From the NCBI GenBank assembly GCA_907163375.1, contig CAJQUW010007461.1, forward strand, positions 284,177-348,176: a stretch of 64,000 bases of DNA, read 5' to 3'. Made by a program: the position numbers and the translations under genes. The notes beneath the pieces were generated by a model. The model saw only the letters and a program-made list of their open reading frames with translations, had not been told where the DNA came from and did not search any database. Of this stretch, positions 25,701-39,600 are shown one piece after another. The first letter of the stretch is position 1. Each line of letters opens with the position of its first letter. This DNA is from Prostheceraeus crozeri (taxonomy: Eukaryota; Platyhelminthes; Polycladida; Euryleptidae).

Positions 25701-28700
25701 TCTGCCATTGGAGCAGCCGTTTAGACGCTAGAGCCCAAAACATCCCAAATTCGCCGTTAACACTGTCGTTTATTCAAAAATGTTGAAAATTTTTTTTCGC
25801 CGATTGAGCTGCCTACGGATGTAGAATTTGACGCTGATTCCAAATCTGGTCTCAGATCTGCCATTGGAGCAGCCGTTTAGACGCTAGAGCCCAAAACATC
25901 CCAAATTCGCCGTTAACACTGTCGTTTATTCAAAAATGTTGAAAATTTTTTTTCGCCGATTGAGCTGCCTACGGATGTAGAATTTGACGCTGATTCCAAA
26001 TCTGGTCTCAGATCTGCCATTGGAGCAGCCGTTTAGACGCTAGAGCCCAAAACATCCCAAATTCGCCGTTAACACTGTCGTTTATTCAAAAATGTTGAAA
26101 ATTTTTTTTCGCCGATTGAGCTGCCTACGGATGTAGAATTTGACGCTGATTCCAAATCTGGTCTCAGATCTGCCATTGGAGCAGCCGTTTAGACGCTAGA
26201 GCCCAAAACATCCCAAATTCGCCGTTAACACTGTCGTTTATTCAAAAATGTTGAAAATTTTTTTTCGCCGATTGAGCTGCCTACGGATGTAGAATTTGAC
26301 GCTGATTCCAAATCTGGTCTCAGATCTGCCATTGGAGCAGCCGTTTAGACGCTAGAGCCCAAAACATCCCAAATTCGCCGTTAACACTGTCGTTTATTCA
26401 AAAATGTTGAAAATTTTTTTTCGCCGATTGAGCTGCCTACGGATGTAGAATTTGACGCTGATTCCAAATCTGGTCTCAGATCTGCCATTGGAGCAGCCGT
26501 TTAGACGCTAGAGCCCAAAACATCCCAAATTCGCCGTTAACACTGTCGTTTATTCAAAAATGTTGAAAATTTTTTTTCGCCGATTGAGCTGCCTACGGAT
26601 GTAGAATTTGACGCTGATTCCAAATCTGGTCTCAGATCTGCCATTGGAGCAGCCGTTTAGACGCTAGAGCCCAAAACATCCCAAATTCGCCGTTAACACT
26701 GTCGTTTATCCAAAAATGTTGAAAATTTTTTTTCGCCGATTGAGCTGCCTACGGATGTAGAATTTGACGCTGATTCCAAATCTGGTCTCAGATCTGCCAT
26801 TGGAGCAGCCGTTTAGACGCTAGAGCCCAAAACATCCCAAATTCGCCGTTTACACTGTCGTTTATTCAAAAATGTTGAAAATTTTTTTTCGCCGATTGAG
26901 CTGCCTACGGATATAGAATTTGACGCTGATTCCAAATCTGGTGTCAGATCTGCCATTGGAGCAGCCGTTTAGACGCTAGAGCCTAAAACATCCCAAATTC
27001 GCCGTTAACACTGTCGTTTATTCAAAAATGTTGAAAATTTTTTTTCGCCGATTGAGCTGCCTACGGATGTAGAATTTGACGCTGATTCCAAATCTGGTCT
27101 CAGATCTGCCATTGGAGCAGCCGTTTAGACGCTAGAGCCCAAAACATCCCAAATTCGCCGTTAACACTGTCGTTTATTCAAAAATGTTGAAAATTTTTTT
27201 TCGCCGATTGAGCTGCCTACGGATGTAGAATTTGACGCTGATTCCAAATCTGGTCTCAGATCTGCCATTGGAGCAGCCGTTTAGACGCTAGAGCCCAAAA
27301 CATCCCAAATTCGCCGTTAACACTGTCGTTTATTCAAAAATGTTGAAAATTTTTTTTCGCCGATTGAGCTGCCTACGGATGTAGAATTTGACGCTGATTC
27401 CAAATCTGGTCTCAGATCTGCCATTGGAGCAGCCGTTTAGACGCTAGAGCCCAAAACATCCCAAATTCGCCGTTAACACTGTCGTTTATTCAAAAATGTT
27501 GAAAATTTTTTTTCGCCGATTGAGCTGCCTACGGATGTAGAATTTGACGCTGATTCCAAATCTGGTCTCAGATCTGCCATTGGAGCAGCCGTTTAGACGC
27601 TAGAGCCCAAAACATCCCAAATTCGCCGTTAACACTGTCGTTTATTCAAAAATGTTGAAAATTTTTTTTCGCCGATTGAGCTGCCTACGGATGTAGAATT
27701 TGACGCTGATTCCAAATCTGGTCTCAGATCTGCCATTGGAGCAGCCGTTTAGACGCTAGAGCCCAAAACATCCCAAATTCGCCGTTAACACTGTCGTTTA
27801 TTCAAAAATGTTGAAAATTTTTTTTCGCCGATTGAGCTGCCTACGGATGTAGAATTTGACGCTGATTCCAAATCTGGTCTCAGATCTGCCATTGGAGCAG
27901 CCGTTTAGACGCTAGAGCCCAAAACATCCCAAATTCGCCGTTAACACTGTCGTTTATTCAAAAATGTTGAAAATTTTTTTTCGCCGATTGAGCTGCCTAC
28001 GGATGTAGAATTTGACGCTGATTCCAAATCTGGTCTCAGATCTGCCATTGGAGCAGCCGTTTAGACGCTAGAGCCCAAAACATCCCAAATTCGCCGTTAA
28101 CACTGTCGTTTATTCAAAAATGTTGAAAATTTTTTTTCGCCGATTGAGCTGCCTACGGATGTAGAATTTGACGCTGATTCCAAATCTGGTCTCAGATCTG
28201 CCATTGGAGCAGCCGTTTAGACGCTAGAGCCCAAAACATCCCAAATTCGCCGTTAACACTGTCGTTTATTCAAAAATGTTGAAAATTTTTTTTCGCCGAT
28301 TGAGCTGCCTACGGATGTAGAATTTGACGCTGATTCCAAATCTGGTCTCAGATCTGCCATTGGAGCAGCCGTTTAGACGCTAGAGCCCAAAACATCCCAA
28401 ATTCGCCGTTAACACTGTCGTTTATTCAAAAATGTTGAAAATTTTTTTTCGCCGATTGAGCTGCCTACGGATGTAGAATTTGACGCTGATTCCAAATCTG
28501 GTCTCAGATCTGCCATTGGAGCAGCCGTTTAGACGCTAGAGCCCAAAACATCCCAAATTCGCCGTTAACACTGTCGTTTATTCAAAAATGTTGAAAATTT
28601 TTTTTCGCCGATTGAGCTGCCTACGGATGTAGAATTTGACGCTGATTCCAAATCTGGTCTCAGATCTGCCATTGGAGCAGCCGTTTAGACGCTAGAGCCC

Positions 28701-31700
28701 AAAACATCCCAAATTCGCCGTTAACACTGTCGTTTATTCAAAAATGTTGAAAATTTTTTTTCGCCGATTGAGCTGCCTACGGATGTAGAATTTGACGCTG
28801 ATTCCAAATCTGGTCTCAGATCTGCCATTGGAGCAGCCGTTTAGACGCTAGAGCCCAAAACATCCCAAATTCGCCGTTAACACTGTCGTTTATTCAAAAA
28901 TGTTGAAAATTTTTTTTCGCCGATTGAGCTGCCTACGGATGTAGAATTTGACGCTGATTCCAAATCTGGTCTCAGATCTGCCATTGGAGCAGCCGTTTAG
29001 ACGCTAGAGCCCAAAACATCCCAAATTCGCCGTTAACACTGTCGTTTATTCAAAAATGTTGAAAATTTTTTTTCGCCGATTGAGCTGCCTACGGATGTAG
29101 AATTTGACGCTGATTCCAAATCTGGTCTCAGATCTGCCATTGGAGCAGCCGTTTAGACGCTAGAGCCCAAAACATCCCAAATTCGCCGTTAACACTGTCG
29201 TTTATTCAAAAATGTTGAAAATTTTTTTTCGCCGATTGAGCTGCCTACGGATGTAGAATTTGACGCTGATTCCAAATCTGGTCTCAGATCTGCCATTGGA
29301 GCAGCCGTTTAGACGCTAGAGCCCAAAACATCCCAAATTCGCCGTTAACACTGTCGTTTATCCAAAAATGTTGAAAATTTTTTTTCGCCGATTGAGCTGC
29401 CTACGGATGTAGAATTTGACGCTGATTCCAAATCTGGTCTCAGATCTGCCATTGGAGCAGCCGTTTAGACGCTAGAGCCCAAAACATCCCAAATTCGCCG
29501 TTAACACTGTCGTTTATCCAAAAATGTTGAAAATTTTTTTTCGCCGATTGAGCTGCCTACGGATGTAGAATTTGACGCTGATTCCAAATCTGGTCTCAGA
29601 TCTGCCATTGGAGCAGCCGTTTAGACGCTAGAGCCCAAAACATCCCAAATCGCCGTTAACACTGTCGTTTATCCAAAAATGTTGAAAATTTTTTTTCGCC
29701 GATTGAGCTGCCTACGGATGTAGAATTTGACGCTGATTCCAAATCTGGTCTCAGATCTGCCATTGGAGCAGCCGTTTAGACGCTAGAGCCCAAAACATCC
29801 CAAATTCGCCGTTAACACTGTCGTTTATCCAAAAATGTTGAAAATTTTTTTTCGCCGATTGAGCTGCCTACGGATGTAGAATTTGACGCTGATTCCAAAT
29901 CTGGTCTCAGATCTGCCATTGGAGCAGCCGTTTAGACGCTAGAGCCCAAAACATCCCAAATTCGCCGTTAACACTGTCGTTTATTCAAAAATGTTGAAAA
30001 TTTTTTTTCGCCGATTGAGCTGCCTACGGATGTAGAATTTGACGCTGATTCCAAATCTGGTCTCAGATCTGCCATTGGAGCAGCCGTTTAGACGCTAGAG
30101 CCCAAAACATCCCAAATTCGCCGTTAACACTGTCGTTTATTCAAAAATGTTGAAAATTTTTTTTCGCCGATTGAGCTGCCTACGGATGTAGAATTTGACG
30201 CTGATTCCAAATCTGGTCTCAGATCTGCCATTGGAGCAGCCGTTTAGACGCTAGAGCCCAAAACATCCCAAATTCGCCGTTAACACTGTCGTTTATTCAA
30301 AAATGTTGAAAATTTTTTTTCACCGATTGAGCTGCCTACGGATGTAGAATTTGACGCTGATTCCAAATCTGGTCTCAGATCTGCCATTGGAGCAGCCGTT
30401 TAGACGCTTGAGCCCAAAACATCCCAAATCGCCGTTAACACTCTCGTTATTCCAAAAATGTTGAAAATTTTTTTTCGCCGATTGAGCTGCCTACGGATGT
30501 AGAATTTGACGCTGATTCCAAATCTGGTCTCAGATCTGCCATTGGAGCAGCCGTTTAGACGCTAGAGCCCAAAACATCCCAAATTCGCCGTTAACACTGT
30601 CGTTTATTCAAAAATGTTGAAAATTTTTTTTCGCCGATTGAGCTGCCTACGGATGTAGAATTTGACGCTGATTCCAAATCTGGTCTCAGATCTGCCATTG
30701 GAGCAGCCGTTTAGACGCTAGAGCCCAAAACATCCCAAATTCGCCGTTAACACTGTCGTTTATTCAAAAATGTTGAAAATTTTTTTTCGCCGATTGAGCT
30801 GCCTACGGATGTAGAATTTGACGCTGATTCCAAATCTGGTCTCAGATCTGCCATTGGAGCAGCCGTTTAGACGCTAGAGCCCAAAACATCCCAAATTCGC
30901 CGTTAACACTGTCGTTTATTCAAAAATGTTGAAAATTTTTTTTCGCCGATTGAGCTGCCTACGGATGTAGAATTTGACGCTGATTCCAAATCTGGTCTCA
31001 GATCTGCCATTGGAGCAGCCGTTTAGACGCTAGAGCCCAAAACATCCCAAATTCGCCGTTAACACTGTCGTTTATTCAAAAATGTTGAAAATTTTTTTTC
31101 GCCGATTGAGCTGCCTACGGATGTAGAATTTGACGCTGATTCCAAATCTGGTCTCAGATCTGCCATTGGAGCAGCCGTTTAGACGCTAGAGCCCAAAACA
31201 TCCAAATTCGCCGTTAACACTGTCGTTTATCCAAAAATGTTGAAAATTTTTTTTCGCCGATTGAGCTGCCTACGGATGTAGAATTTGACGCTGATTCCAA
31301 ATCTGGTCTCAGATCTGCCATTGGAGCAGCCGTTTAGACGCTAGAGCCCAAAACATCCCAAATTCGCCGTTAACACTGTCGTTTATTCAAAAATGTTGAA
31401 AATTTTTTTTCGCCGATTGAGCTGCCTACGGATGTAGAATTTGACGCTGATTCCAAATCTGGTCTCAGATCTGCCATTGGAGCAGCCGTTTAGACGCTAG
31501 AGCCTAAAACATCCCAAATTCGCCGTTAACACTGTCGTTTATTCAAAAATGTTGAAAATTTTTTTCGCCGATTGAGCTGCCTACGGATGTAGAATTTGAC
31601 GCTGATTCCAAATCTGGTCTCAGATCTGCCATTGGAGCAGCCGTTTAGACGCTAGAGCCCAAAACATCCCAAATTCGCCGTTAACACTGTCGTTTGTCCA

Positions 31701-32459
31701 AAAACGTTGAAAATTTTTTTTCGCCGATTGAGCTGCCTACGGATGTAGCATTTGACGCTGATTCCAAATCTGGTCTCAGATCTGCCATTGGAGCAGCCGT
31801 TTAGACGCTAGAGCCCAAAACATCCCAAATTCGCCGTTAACACTGTCGTTTATTCAAAAATGTTGAAAATTTTTTTTCGCCGATTGAGCTGCCTACGGAT
31901 GTAGAATTTGACGCTGATTCCAAATCTGGTCTCAGATCTGCCATTGGAGCAGCCGTTTAGACGCTAGAGCCCAAAACATCCCAAATTCGCCGTTAACACT
32001 GTCGTTTATTCAAAAATGTTGAAAATTTTTTTTCGCCGATTGAGCTGCCTACGGATGTAGAATTTGACGCTGATTCCAAATCTGGTCTCAGATCTGCCAT
32101 TGGAGCAGCCGTTTAGACGCTAGAGCCCAAAACATCCCAAATTCGCCGTTAACACTGTCGTTTATCCAAAAATGTTGAAAATTTTTTTTCGCCGATTGAG
32201 CTGCCTACGGATGTAGAATTTGACGCTGATTCCAAATCTGGTCTCAGATCTGCCATTGGAGCAGCCGTTTAGACGCTAGAGCCCAAAACATCCCAAATTC
32301 GCCGTTAACACTGTCGTTTATTCAAAATGTCGAAAATTTTTTTTCGCCGATTGAGCTGCCTACGGATGTAGAATTTGACGCTGATTCCAAATCTGGTCTC
32401 AGATCTGCCATTGGAGCAGCCGTTTAGACGCTAGAGCCCAAAACATCCCAAATTCGCCG
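7771..32459 (+). repeat. Homogenised core of the 156-bp array
   Basis: About 158 near-identical monomers. Long runs, such as about 11900-13750 and 21560-23880, show almost no difference between copies apart from TTATTC/TTATCC and rare single changes. Rare linked markers allow sub-blocks to be followed: TTTGTCCAAAAACG at about 16096, 20620 and 31693; GTATCAG at 16021 and 20701; CGTTATTCC with a shortened GAAAT8 at 11731 and 13758. Low divergence implies recent amplification or continuing conversion. Collapse or expansion of copy number in the assembly cannot be excluded. Confidence 0.9.
12187..12342 (+). repeat. Reference monomer of the 156-bp satellite (core type)
   Basis: A representative core monomer, numbered from GTTAAC. 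Landmarks: GTTAAC at 1-6; an A5 run at 21-25; AAAATTTTTTTT at 31-42, exactly 10 bp in phase with the A5 run; CGCCGATTGAGCTG from 43; TAGAATTTGAC at 67-77; GGTCTC at 93-98; AGATCT at 99-104; GTTTAGACGCTAGAGCCC at 120-137; AAAACATCCC at 138-147. The two palindromic hexamers GTTAAC and AGATCT occur once per monomer. Confidence 0.95.
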
Positions 32460-35400
32460 TTAACTCGTCGTTTATCCGAAAAATGTTGAAAATTGTTTTT
32501 CGCCGATTGAGCTGCCTACGGATATAGAATTTGACGCTGATTCCAAATCTGGTCTCAGATCTGCCATTGGAGCAGCCGTTTAGACGCTAGAGCCCAAAAC
32601 ATCCCAAATTCGCCGTTAACACTGTCGTTTATCCAAAAATGTTGAAAATTTTTTTTCGCCGATTGAGCTGCCTACGGATGTAGAATTTGACGCTGATTCC
32701 AAATCTGGTCTCAGATCTGCCATTGGAGCAGCCGTTTAGACGCTAGAGCCCAAAACATCCAAAATTCGCCGTTAACACTGTCGTTTATTCAAAAATGTTG
32801 AAAATTTTTTTTCGCCGATTGAGCTGCCTACGGATGTAGAATTTGACGCTGATTCCAAATCTGGTCTCAGATCTGCCATTGGAGCAGCCGTTTAGACGCT
32901 AGAGCCCAAAACATCCCAAATTCGCCGTTACCACTGTCGTTTATCCGAAAAATGTTGAAAATTGTTTTTCGCCGATTGAGCTGCCTACGGATATAGAATT
33001 TGACGCTGATTCCAAATCTGGTCTCAGATCTGCCATTGGAGCAGCCGTTTAGACGCTAGAGCCCAAAACATCCCAAATTCGCCGTTAACTCCGTCGTTTA
33101 TCCGAAAAATGTTGAAAATTTTTTTCTCTCCGATTGAGTTGGAAATCATGCTACGGATGTAGAATTTGACGCCGATTCCAAATCTGGTCTCAGATCTGCC
33201 ATTGGAGCAGCGGTTTAGACGCTAGAGCCCAAAACATCCCAAATTCGCTGTTAACTCTGTCGTTTATTCAAAAATGTTGAAAATTTTTTTTAGCCGATTG
33301 AGCTGGAAATCATCCTACGGATGTAGAATTTGACGCCGATTCCAAATCTGGTCTCAGATCTGCCATTGGAGCAGCCGTTTAGACGCTAGAGCCCAAAACA
33401 TCCCAAATTCGCCGTTAACACTGTCGTTTATTCAAAAATGTTGAAAATTTTTTTTCGCCGATTGAGCTGCCTACGGATGTAGAATTTGACGCTGATTCCA
33501 AATCTGGTCTCAGATCTGCCATTGGAGCAGCCGTTTAGACGCTAGAGCCCAAAACATCCCAAATTCGCCGTTAACACTGTCGTTTATTCAAAAATGTTGA
33601 AAATTTTTTCTCGCCGATTGAGCTGGAAATCACCCTACGGATGTAGAATTTGACGCCGATTCCAAATCTGGCCTCAGATCTGCCATTGGAGCAGCCGCTT
33701 AGACGCTAGAGCCAAAAACATCCCAAATTTTTTTCTCTCCGATTGAGCTGGAAATCACCCTACGGATGTAGAATTTGACGCCGATTCCAAATCTGGCCTC
33801 AGATCTGCCATTGGAGCAGCCGTTTAGACGCTAGAGCCAAAAACATCCCAAATTCGCTGTTAACTCTGTCGTTTATCCGAAAAATGTTGAAAATTTTTTT
33901 CTCTCCGATTGAGTTGGAAATCATGCTACGGATGTAGAATTTGACGCCGATTCCAAATCTGTTCTCAGATCTGCCATTGGAGCAGCCGTTTAGACGCTAG
34001 GGCCCAAAACATCCCAAATTCGCCGTTAACTCCGTCGTTTATCCGAAAAATGAATAAAATTTTTTTCTCTCCGATTGAGCTGGAAATCACTCTACAGATG
34101 TAGAATTTGACGCCGATTCCAAATCTGGCCTCAGATCAGCCACTGGAGCAGCCGTTTAGACGCTAGGGCCCAAAACATCCCAAATTCGCCGTTAACTCCG
34201 TCGTTTATCCGAAAAATGTTGAAAATTTTTTTCTCTCCGATTGAGCTGGAAATCACCCTACGGATGTAGAATTTGACGCCGATTCCAAATCTGGCCTCAG
34301 ATCTGCCATTGGAGCAGCCGCTTAGACGCTAGAGCCAAAAACATCCCAAATTTTTTTCTCTCCGATTGAGCTGGAAATCACCCTACGGATGTAGAATTTG
34401 ACGCCGATTCCAAATCTGGCCTCAGATCTGCCATTGGAGCAGCCGTTTAGACGCTAGAGCCAAAAACATCCCAAATTCGCTGTTAACTCTGTCGTTTATC
34501 CGAAAAATGAATAAAATTTTTTTCTCTCCGATTGAGCTGGAAATCACCCTACGGATGTAGAATTTGACACTGATTCCAAATCTGGCCTCAGATCTGCCAT
34601 TGGAGCAGCCGTTTAGACGCTAGAGCCCAAAACATCCCAAATTCGCCGTTAACACTGTCGTTTATCCAAAAATGTTGAAAATTTTTTCTCGCCGATTGAG
34701 CTGGAAATCACCCTACGGATGTAGAATTTGACGCTGATTCCAAATCTGGTCTCAGATCTGCCATTGGAGCAGCCGTTTAGACGCTAGAGCCCAAAACATC
34801 CCAAATTCGCCGTTAACACTGTCGTTTATCCAAAAATGTTGAAAATTTTTTCTCTCCGATTGAGCTGGAAATCACCCTACGGATGTAGAATTTGACGCTG
34901 ATTCCAAATCTGGTCTCAGATCTGCCATTGGAGCAGCCGTTTAGACGCTAGAGCCCAAAACATCCCAAATTCGCCGTTAACACTGTCGTTATTCCAAAAA
35001 TGTTGAAATTTTTTTTTCGCCGATTGAGCTGCCTACGGATGTAGAATTTGACGCTGATTCCAAATCTGGTCTCAGATCTGCCATTGGAGCAGCCGTTTAG
35101 ACGCTAGAGCCCAAAACATCCCAAATTCGCCGTTAACACTGTCGTTTATCCAAAAATGTTGAAAATTTTTTTCGCCGATTGAGCTGGAAATCACCCTACG
35201 GATGTAGAATTTGACGCCGATTCCAAATCTGGCCTCAGATCTGCCATTAGAGCAGCCGTTTAGACGCTAGAGCCAAAAACATCCCAAATTCGCTGTTAAC
35301 TCTGTCGTTTATCCGAAAAATGAATAAAATTTTTTTCTCTCCGATTGAGCTGGAAATCACCCTACGGATGTAGAATTTGACGCCGATTCCAAATCTGGCC

Positions 35401-36690
35401 TCAGATCTGCCATTGGAGCAGCCGTTTAGACGCTAGAGCCCAAAACATCCCAAATTCGCTGTTAACTCTGTCGTTTATCCGAAAAATGAATAAAATTTTT
35501 TTCTCTCCGATTGAGCTGGAAATCACCCTACGGATGTAGAATTTGACGCCGATTCCAAATCTGTTCTCAGATCTGCCATTGGAGCAGCCGTTTAGACGCT
35601 AGGGCCCAAAACATCCCAAATTCGCCGTTAACTCCGTCGTTTATCCGAAAAATGAATAAAATTTTTTTCTCTCCGATTGAGCTGGAAATCACCCTACAGA
35701 TGTAGAATTTGACGCCGATTCCAAATCTGGCCTCAGATCTGCCATTAGAGCAGCCGTTTAGACGCTAGAGCCAAAAACATCCCAAATTCGCTGTTAACTC
35801 TGTCGTTTATCCGAAAATTGAATAACATTTTTTTCTCTCCGATTGAGCCCTACGGATGTAGAATTTGACGCCGATTCCAAATCTGGCCTCAGATCTGCCA
35901 TTAGAGCAGCCGTTTAGACGCTAGAGCCAAAAACATCCCAAATTCGCTGTTAACTCTGTCGTTTATCCGAAAAATGAATAAAATTTTTTTCTCTCCGATT
36001 GAGCTGGAAATCACCCTACGGATGTAGAATTTGACGCCGATTCCAAATCTGGCCTCAGATCTGCCATTAGAGCAGCCGTTTAGACGCTAGAGCCAAAAAC
36101 ATCCCAAATTCGCTGTTAACTCTGTCGTTTATCCGAAAAATGAATAAAATTTTTTTCTCTCCGATTGAGCTGGAAATCACTCTACAGATGTAGAATTTGA
36201 CACTGATTCCAAATCTGGCCTCAGATCTGCCATTGGAGCAGCCGTTTAGACGCTAGAGCCAAAAACATCCCAAATTCGCTGTTAACTCTGTCGTTTATCC
36301 GAAAAATGAATAAAATTTTTTCTCTCCGATTGAGCTGGAAATCACCCTACGGATGTAGAATTTGACGCCGATTCCAAATCTGGCCTCAGATCTGCCATTA
36401 GAGCAGCCGTTTAGACGCTAGAGCCAAAAACATCCCAAATTCGCTGTTAACTCTGTCGTTTATCCGAAAAATGAATAAAATTTTTTTCTCTCCGATTGAG
36501 CTGGAAATCACCCTACGGATGTAGAATTTGACGCCGATTCCAAATCTGTTCTCAGATCTGCCATTGGAGCAGCCGTTTAGACGCTAGAGCCCAAAACATC
36601 CCAAATTCGCTGTTAACACTGTCGTTTATCCAAAAAAGTTGAAAATTTTTTTTCGCCGATTGAGCTGGAAATCACCCTACGGATGTAGAA
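32460..36690 (+). repeat. Satellite block rich in a divergent 166-bp subfamily
   Basis: Monomers here are mainly 166 bp (starts of GGAAATCAC near 35352, 35518 and 35684). Compared with the core they carry an extra GAAATCAC after GATTGAGCTG, an extra base in CCGAAAAATG, and CTCTCCG for CGCCG. They also read GACGCCGATTCC, CTGGCCTCAG, CCATTAGAGCAG, AGCCAAAAACATCCC, CGCTGTTAACTCTGTCG and GAATAAAA. Hybrid and ordinary 156-bp copies are interleaved, for example at about 33390-33600 and 34980-35160. CTCTCC, GGAAAT and TTAACTCT are also features of the telomere-linked unit at 1-2350. Confidence 0.9.
33600..34490 (+). repeat. Local ~623-bp duplication marked by a 125-bp deleted monomer
   Basis: A monomer lacking 41 bp occurs twice, with the deletion joint near 33727 and near 34350, 623 bp apart. 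In both, GCCAAAAACATCCCAAA runs directly into TTTTTTCTCTCC. AAAT repeats flank the missing segment in normal copies, so the deletion probably arose once between AAAT microhomologies and was then duplicated with about three neighbouring 166-bp monomers. Both copies share the preceding GCCGCTTAGACGC variant. Confidence 0.8.
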
Positions 36691-39600
36691 TTTGACGCTG
36701 ATTCCAAATCTGGTCTCAGATCTGCCATTGGAGCAGCCGTTTAGACGCTAGAGCCCAAAACATCCCAAATTCGCCGTTAACACTGTCGTTTATCCAAAAA
36801 TGTTGAAAATTTTTTTTCGCCGATTGAGCTGCCTACGGATGTAGAATTTGACGCTGATTCCAAATCTGGTCTCAGATCTGCCATTGGAGCAGCCGTTTAG
36901 ACGCTAGAGCCGAAAACATCCCAAATTCGCCGTTAACACTGTCGTTTATCCAAAAATGTTGAAAATTTTTTTCGCCGATTGAGCTGCCTACGGATGTAGA
37001 ATTTGACGCTGATTCCAAATCTGGTCTCAGATCTGCCATTGGAGCAGCCGTTTAGACGCTAGAGCCCAAAACATCCCAAATTCGCCGTTAACACTGTCGT
37101 TTATCCAAAAATGTTGAAAATTTTTTTTCGCCGATTGAGCTGCCTACGGATGTAGAATTTGACGCTGATTCCAAATCTGGTCTCAGATCTGCCATTGGAG
37201 CAGCCGTTTAGACGCTAGAGCCCAAAACATCCCAAATTCGCCGTTAACACTGTCGTTTATTCAAAAATGTTGAAAATTTTTTTTTCGCCGATTGAGCTGC
37301 CAACGGATGTAGAATTTGACGCTGATTCCAAATCTGGTCTCAGATCTGCCATTGGAGCAGCCGTTTAGACGCTAGAGCCCAAAACATCCCAAATTCGCCG
37401 TTAACACTGTCGTTTATTCAAAAATGTTGAAAATTTTTTTTCGCCGATTGAGCTGCCTACGGATGTAGAATTTGACGCTGATTCCAAATCTGGTCTCAGA
37501 TCTGCCATTGGAGCAGCGGTTTAGACGCTAGAGCCCAAAACATCCCAAATTCGCCGTTAACACTGTCGTTTATTCAAAAATGTTGAAAATTTTTTTTCGC
37601 CGATTGAGCTGCCTACGGATGTAGAATTTGACGCTGATTCCAAATCTGGTCTCAGATCTGCCATTGGAGCAGCCGTTTAGACGCTAGAGCCCAAAACATC
37701 CCAAATTCGCCGTTAACACTGTCGTTTATTCAAAAATGTTGAAAATTTTTTTTCGCCGATTGAGCTGCCTACGGATGTAGAATTTGACGCTGATTCCAAA
37801 TCTGGTCTCAGATCTGCCATTGGAGCAGCCGTTTAGACGCTAGAGCCCAAAACATCCCAAATTCGCCGTTAACACTGTCGTTTATCCAAAAATGTTGAAA
37901 ATTTTTTTTCGCCGATTGAGCTGCCTACGGATGTAGAATTTGACGCTGATTCGAAATCTGGTCTCGGATCTGCCATTGGAGCAGCCGTTTAGACGCTAGA
38001 GCCCAAAAGAGCCCAAATTCGCCGTTAACACTGTCGTTATTCAAAAATGTTGAAATTTTTTTCGCCGATTGAGCTGCCTACGGATGTAGAATTTGACGCT
38101 GATTCCAAATCTGGTCTCAGATCTGCCATTGGAGCAGCCGTTTAGACGCTAGAGCCCAAAACATCCCAAATTCGCCGTTAACACTGTCGTTTATTCAAAA
38201 ATGTTGAAAATTTTTTTTCGCCGATTGAGCTGCCTACGGATGTAGAATTTGACGCTGATTCCAAATCTGGTCTCAGATCTGCCATTGGAGCAGCCGTTTA
38301 GACGCTAGAGCCAAAAACATCCCAAATTCGCCGTTAACACTGTCGTTTATTCAAAAATGTTGAAATTTTTTTTCGCCGATTGAGCTGCCTACGGATGTAG
38401 AATTTGACGCTGATTCCAAATCTGGTCTCAGATCTGCCATTGGAGCAGCCGTTTAGACGCTAGAGCCTAAACATCCCAAATTCGCCGTTAACACTGTCGT
38501 TTTTAAAAAAATGTTGAAAATTTTTTTTCGCCGATTGAGCTGCCTACGGATGTAGAATTTGACGCTGATTCCAAATCTGGTCTCAGATCTGCCATTGGAG
38601 CAGCCGTTTAGACGCTAGAGCCCAAAACATCCCAAATTCGCCGTTAACACTGTCGTTTATCCAAAAATGTTGAAAATTTTTTTTTCGCCGATTGAGCTGC
38701 CTACGGATGTAGAATTTGACGCTGATTCCAAATCTGGTCTCAGATCTGCCATTGGAGCAGCAGTTTAGACGCTAGAGCCCAAAACATCCCAAATTCGCCG
38801 TTAACACTGTCGTTTGTCCAAAAATGTTGAAATTTTTTTTCGCCGATTGAGCTGCCTACGGATGTAGAATTTGACGCTGATTCCAAATCTGGTCTCAGAT
38901 CTGCCATTGGAGCAGCCGTTTAGACGCTAGAGCCCAAAACATCCCAAATTCGCCGTTAACACTGTCGTTATTCCAAAAATGTTGAAAATTTTTTTTCGCC
39001 GATTGAGCTGCCTACGGATGTAGAATTTGACGCTGATTCCAAATCTGGTCTCAGATCTGCCATTGGAGCAGCCGTTTAGACGCTAGAGCCCAAAACATCC
39101 CAAATTCGCCGTTAACACTGTCGTTTATCCAAAAATGTTGAAAATTTTTTTTCGCCGATTGAGCTGCCTACGGATGTAGAATTTGACGCTGATTCCAAAT
39201 CTGGTCTCAGATCTGCCATTGGAGCAGCGTTTAGACGCTAGAGCCCAAAACATCCAAATTCGCCGTTAACACTGTCGTTTATTCAAAAATGTTGAAAATT
39301 TTTTTTCGCCGATTGAGCTGCCTACGGATGTAGAATTTGACGCTGATTCCAAATCTGGTCTCAGATCTGCCATTGGAGCAGCCGTTTAGACGCTAGAGCC
39401 CAAAACATCCCAAATTCGCCGTTAACACTGTCGTTTATTCAAAAATGTTGAAAATTTTTTTTCGCCGATTGAGCTGCCTACGGATGTAGAATTTGACGCT
39501 GATTCCAAATCTGGTCTCAGATCTGCCATTGGAGCAGCCGTTTAGACGCTAGAGCCTAAAACATCCCAAATTCGCCGTTAACACTGTCGTTTATTCAAAA

